Source of the DNA: Homarus americanus | Taxonomy: Eukaryota > Arthropoda > Malacostraca > Decapoda > Nephropidae | Reading direction: 5' to 3' | NCBI RefSeq assembly: GCF_018991925.1 | Contig: NW_024737068.1 | Span: 10,805,360 to 10,869,359 of the forward strand | Length of the DNA stretch: 64,000 nucleotides | Shown here: positions 63,076-64,000 of the stretch, in pieces | Layout of the letters: each line of letters opens with the position of its first letter | Position numbering within the stretch: the stretch's first letter is position 1 | The notes under the pieces: model-generated | What the model saw: the letters and a program-made list of their open reading frames with translations, nothing else | The model's database searches: none | What the model was told of the DNA's origin: nothing | Made by a program: the position numbers and the translations under genes

Positions 63076-63087
63076 AATAATAATAAT

Positions 63088-63161
<74 letters not shown>

Positions 63162-63162
63162 G
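63076..63162. repeat. (AAT)n microsatellite
   Basis: A second AAT tract of about 26 units inside the same repeat. Confidence 0.95.
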
Positions 63163-63460
63163 GAACCATAAAGAAATTAAAAAAAAAGATCATTAGTGAG
63201 AAACGATATATGTATGTTGTGTTGTCAATAGCAAGAGAAACAATTGAGACCCCACAATTGTGTAAATGAGGCAGAAAGTCAGATCAGCAACCTGGGACTT
63301 AGTCACAATTTTTGCAATGCCATATGGCAGCAGGGTCTACCATTAGACAACACATTATGCTTCCAATATCTTCCCAGGCGGTAGTACCTCTCTGTTTGGT
63401 AGCTGCCTACTACGTACTGCTCTTCCTATAAATTTGTGATTCCGGTCTTTGTAAACATAT

Positions 63461-63747
63461 AAAGTCCCCAGGTTATGTACGACCGACTTATGAACATCCA
63501 CCAATACAAGCGAAGCCCCATAAAGTTAAAATTTAAATTTACACTATTTACTGTATTTTGTCAAACTATTTCTTTTTTTTTAATTAAGTGATTTTAGATG
63601 TATAAAGGACTTAGGTTTGATAAACTGGGATTTTAAACACTGTTTTGTAAGTACAGTATGCACATAGGGTAAGTGGTTTGACATAAGTACATTTTCAACT
63701 TAAGAACATCCTTACGAACTGAACTCATACGTAACCTGGGGACTGCC
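63461..63747. mobile_element. Tigger-like MITE, uninterrupted relative of 18151-19584
   Basis: The left end is AAGTCCCCAGGTTATGTACG after TA; the right end, read inward, CAGTCCCCAGGTTACGTATG. It contains ACTTATGAACATCCACCAAT and GATTTTAGATGTATAAAGGA, the latter being the site that is filled at 18332. Confidence 0.75.
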
Positions 63748-64000
63748 TATTCAACTATCAATGGAGTCTCTCATCTGGATTTTTATTACCATAAATATTG
63801 ACAAGGTTATCTTTTGTTTTAAATAAATAAGCCACTTTCCTTATTTTCTTGTGTATGGCCTGCACAAATCCCCTTTTTTAATTTTCATATACAATAGCTA
63901 TTTGATTTTTTAACCTCTTCTACATAAAAAGGTTGAGATTCATATAGCTAATTGGATCCAAATCCCATATTATGGGTTTGGAAACATTTACATTTGCTTT

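Larger units (their letters stand above)
62775..63355 (+). mobile_element. Microsatellite-carrying interspersed repeat, copy 1
   Basis: In order: poly-T, TTAGCCCACCCGGACACAGG, TCACCGACCCACATCAGG, (CAA)n(TAA)n, TTCAGATAAGTAAA, a second (AAT)n, and a core matching the inverted copy at 48343-48640. Confidence 0.75.

Noticed and set aside
62679..63193. Poly-Asn, poly-Tyr and poly-Leu open frames
   Set aside because: They are translations of (AAT)n tracts.

Overview
The window looks like animal nuclear DNA, most likely from a decapod crustacean. The reasons are very long dinucleotide repeats, many TA-flanked pogo/Tigger-type transposons, an arthropod-style tRNA-derived SINE, a Ty3-type element, and one spread-out gene with small exons. 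The organism is inferred from style only; no sequence identity was computed.

The one convincing host gene is on the minus strand. It encodes an LPGAT1-type lysophospholipid acyltransferase. Seven coding exons lie between 55527 (start) and 21231 (stop). All have GT/AG borders, their phases agree, and together they total 1260 nt, or 419 codons plus stop. Exons 3-7 carry the recognisable protein: an HX4D motif (NHQSTSD), an FPEGG motif and a hydrophobic C-terminus. Exons 1-2 add about 60 N-terminal residues and are less certain. The introns hold most of the mobile DNA.

Layout: 1-1740 holds nested Tigger-like fragments and an (AT)n tract. 2984-3596 is a MITE. 3600-9540 has little recognisable content apart from a SINE near 8303. 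9542-10569 is an uninterrupted (AC)514 tract. 11253-13397 is two abutting MITEs. 15717-19584 holds further MITEs, one nested in another. 21231-21512 is the last exon. 21881-24464 is a decayed full-length Tigger with its transposase. 24559-29911 is a decayed Ty3-type LTR retroelement. 30068-33714 holds a MITE, a Harbinger element, exon 6 with a minisatellite beside its acceptor, and another MITE. 33823-45097 contains exons 5, 4 and 3 with nested MITEs and several minisatellites. 48343-52840 is a repeat cluster with three-level nesting. 54301-55527 holds exons 2 and 1. 56297-64000 contains an (AT)n tract, paired hairpins, a Tc1 transposase relic cut by a MITE, and more Tigger-type elements.

The unifying theme is the DNA transposon population. 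At least eighteen elements with different terminal repeats share one terminal pattern: CAG, a few bases, a C/T-rich block, then often a TTACG- or TTAACG-like block, flanked by TA. Some carry remnants of the start or end of a pogo/CENP-B-type transposase. Three share a duplicated internal module despite having different ends. No bacterial, CRISPR or viral-replication system is visible.
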